Part shown: piece by piece, positions 62,977-64,000 of the stretch
Position numbering within the stretch: position 1 is the stretch's first letter
Layout: every line of letters begins with the position of its first letter
NCBI GenBank assembly: GCA_017428525.1
Contig: JAFRQQ010000030.1
Span: 1-64,000, forward strand
Length of the DNA stretch: 64,000 bases
Direction: 5' to 3'
DNA from: Clostridia bacterium
GTDB taxonomy: Bacteria; Bacillota; Clostridia; Oscillospirales; Acutalibacteraceae
The notes under the pieces: generated by a model
What the model saw: only the letters and a program-made list of their open reading frames with translations
Databases searched by the model: none
Told to the model about the DNA's origin: nothing
Made by a program: the position numbers and the translations under genes

Positions 62977-63015
62977 AAGCATCTCAAACAAGACCAATGG
63001 CGACGCACAACACGG

Positions 63016-63111
63016 CCTTCCCCTCGAGGGGAAGGCGATTCGAGGGCTGCCGGCGGCGTTTGAGAAGGCTTCTCCTTGAGGAGAAGCTGTCGCCGCAGGC
63101 GACTGATGAGG
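63016..63111. repeat. 96-bp hairpin repeat, copy A
   Basis: Begins with the perfect palindrome CCTTCCCCTCGAGGGGAAGG, then a linker GCGATTCGAGGGCTGCCGGC, then a second related palindrome GCTTCTCCTTGAGGAGAAGC, then GTCGCC-GCA-GGCGAC, and ends GATGAGG. It is the same length as copy B and differs at only five positions. Its last bases (GATGAGGTGG) provide the ribosome-binding site of the DUF559 gene. Confidence 0.9.
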
Positions 63112-63118
63112 TGGGATC

Positions 63119-63487
63119 ATGAACAAAACCAACAATCCCCGCTTGACGCCTTATGCGCAAAAACTGCGGCGGGAAATGACAAAGGAAGAACGCCGTCTTT
63201 GGTATGAGTTTCTGAAAGATTTGCCGGTCACGGTCAACCGACAGAAAGTGCTTGGCCGTTACATTGCAGATTTTTATTGTGCAGCTGCAAAGCTGATTAT
63301 CGAAGTTGACGGGACACAGCATTTTGAAGACGCCGGTTTGGCAGCAGATCAAGTTAGAGACGCTTATTTTTCCGAATTGGGTCTGCAGGTGCTGCGATAT
63401 CCGAATAACGAGGTCAACGAGAATTTTGAGGGCGTTTGTGAAGATATATTGCTGCATCTGAGAGATCACCTCATCCGACCTCGCTGA
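63119..63487 (+). CDS. DUF559 / VSR-like endonuclease-fold protein
   Basis: A 122-residue protein with a PD-(D/E)XK-type core. RREMTKEERRLWYEFLKDLP (about 17-36) is the DUF559 helix; the core has RYIADFYCAAAKLIIEVDG (about 47-65) with the Asp and the E-x-D pair, TQHF, and then ELGLQVLRYPNNEV (about 86-99). These proteins are related to very-short-patch-repair endonucleases; whether this one cuts DNA is not known. It looks AT-richer than its neighbours, lies between two 96-bp repeats in a folate operon, and its last codons (LIRPR) are read from an inverted copy of the repeat end, all suggesting recent acquisition. Confidence 0.85.
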   Translation: MNKTNNPRLTPYAQKLRREMTKEERRLWYEFLKDLPVTVNRQKVLGRYIADFYCAAAKLIIEVDGTQHFEDAGLAADQVRDAYFSELGLQVLRYPNNEVNENFEGVCEDILLHLRDHLIRPR

Positions 63488-63497
63488 CGCTCGGCCA

Positions 63498-63593
63498 CCT
63501 TCCCCTCGAGGGGAAGGCGATTCGAGGGCTGCCGGCGGTGCGTGAGAAGGCTTCTCCTTGAGGAGAAGCTGTCACCGCAGGCGACGGATGAGG
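63498..63593. repeat. 96-bp hairpin repeat, copy B
   Basis: Direct repeat of copy A with five differences, in the same orientation, starting 11 bases after the DUF559 stop. Same order of palindromes; the third stem reads GTCACC-GCA-GGCGAC and is imperfect. Confidence 0.9.
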
Positions 63594-63612
63594 CGGAGCC
63601 GCGCCGCAACAC

Positions 63613-63639
63613 AGGCCAATGGCGACGCAGGGGATGGCC
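63613..63639. repeat. Partial repeat fragment
   Basis: AGGCCAATGGCGACGCA (63613-63629) matches AGACCAATGGCGACGCA just before copy A (62991-63007). It then reads GGGGATGGCC, similar to the CACGGCC leading into copy A, and breaks off. This looks like the start of a further unit and marks the right edge of the insertion. Confidence 0.6.
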
Positions 63640-63715
63640 TTTGCAGAAGAAACCATCTATTCAGTTCAGAATTGCGTAAATGATCTCATTTTTTTGAAAA
63701 AGGCAGGGATGACAT

Positions 63716-64000
63716 TTGCAGGATCGTATTCTGATTCACGGCCTGCGCGTGTTTGCGTATCACGGGGTCAATCCCGAGGAGAAGCAGGATGGGCAGCCGT
63801 TCATTTTCGATATCGAAGCCGATGCGGATCTGCGCGTCGCCGGTCAGACCGACCTGCTGTCGGATACCGTCAGCTATGCGCAGATCATCAAGGAAACCGT
63901 GCACACGGCGACCGTGCAGTCCGATAATCTGCTCGAGCGCGTGGCGCAGCGGGTGGCCGACGCGCTGTTTGCCCGCTTTGACGCGCTGACTGCGCTGCAC
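63716..64000 (+). CDS. folB: Dihydroneopterin aldolase (3' end outside window)
   Basis: Cleaves dihydroneopterin in folate synthesis. The visible 95 codons start at TTG behind AAGGCAGGG and read ILIHGLRVFAYHGVNPEEKQ (about 4-23; catalytic region YHGV-x-x-E), DIEADADLRVAG and DTVSYAQIIKETV (about 50-62), the FolB pattern. It runs off the right end. It belongs with folE and folP, from which it is separated by the repeat/DUF559 insertion. Confidence 0.88.
   Translation, partial: MQDRILIHGLRVFAYHGVNPEEKQDGQPFIFDIEADADLRVAGQTDLLSDTVSYAQIIKETVHTATVQSDNLLERVAQRVADALFARFDALTALH

Overview
The window reads as GC-rich chromosomal DNA of an anaerobic, Gram-positive-type Clostridia, most likely an Oscillospirales/Ruminococcaceae-like gut bacterium (inference). 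Supporting genes are rubrerythrin, an M3-type [FeFe] hydrogenase with a NuoF/GltD-like partner, a two-cluster ferredoxin, a SpoIID relative, RicT, an AsnA asparagine synthetase, LarC and the Firmicutes rimP-nusA-rnpM-ylxQ-infB-rbfA-nrnA operon. Promoters are very regular: TTGACA or TTGCAW, a spacer of about 17 bases, then TATAMT. Codon-biased genes throw long antisense open frames almost everywhere; these were left out.

Layout. 1-1940: mobilizable element or remnant with a MobV relaxase and a LexA-box promoter, abutting tRNA-Ala(CGC). 2231-5189: small membrane protein, an intergenic cluster of DnaA-box-like words, rubrerythrin, and an ECF sigma/anti-sigma pair with a divergent secreted paralogue of the anti-sigma ectodomain. 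5239-11712 (minus): membrane protein, beta-helix protein, alpha/beta hydrolase, unknown protein, PHP protein and a degenerate SpoIID. 11871-18119 (plus): citrate synthase, membrane protein, AEC transporter, QueG-like protein, HolB, RicT, ferredoxin. 18226-22953: asnA, then the hydrogenase pair. 23037-26141: DUF3298-like lipoprotein, a structured RNA leader before two small membrane proteins, and larC. 26211-33067 (minus): an envelope operon of TPR protein, DUF4037 protein, pseudokinase-sortase fusion, SEDS protein, transpeptidase and protein phosphatase. 33142-41068: YfbR-like nucleotidase and the nusA-infB operon, ending in a PrsA-like lipoprotein. 41231-47824: beta-galactosidase, YbaK, PrsW, phosphoglucomutase. 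47983-50288: second ECF sigma/anti-sigma system with a DUF4349 lipoprotein. 50348-53327 (minus): zinc-ribbon protein, aspartokinase, homoserine dehydrogenase. 53561-57535: rpe, MecA-like adaptor, and an Rnf-like D-E-A trio. 57540-64000: GH13 enzyme, LCP-like and transglutaminase-like proteins, then folE-folP-folB, interrupted by a DUF559 nuclease-like gene between two 96-bp hairpin repeats.

Three systems stand out. (1) An Rnf-like membrane trio lacking rnfB, rnfC and rnfG and most of the cysteines that bind the membrane [2Fe-2S] cluster. (2) A pseudokinase fused through one membrane helix to a class B sortase, sitting where PknA/PknB sit in rodA-pbpA loci. (3) A DUF559 gene nested exactly between REP-like hairpin repeats that supply its ribosome-binding site and its stop codon, resembling a small selfish element.
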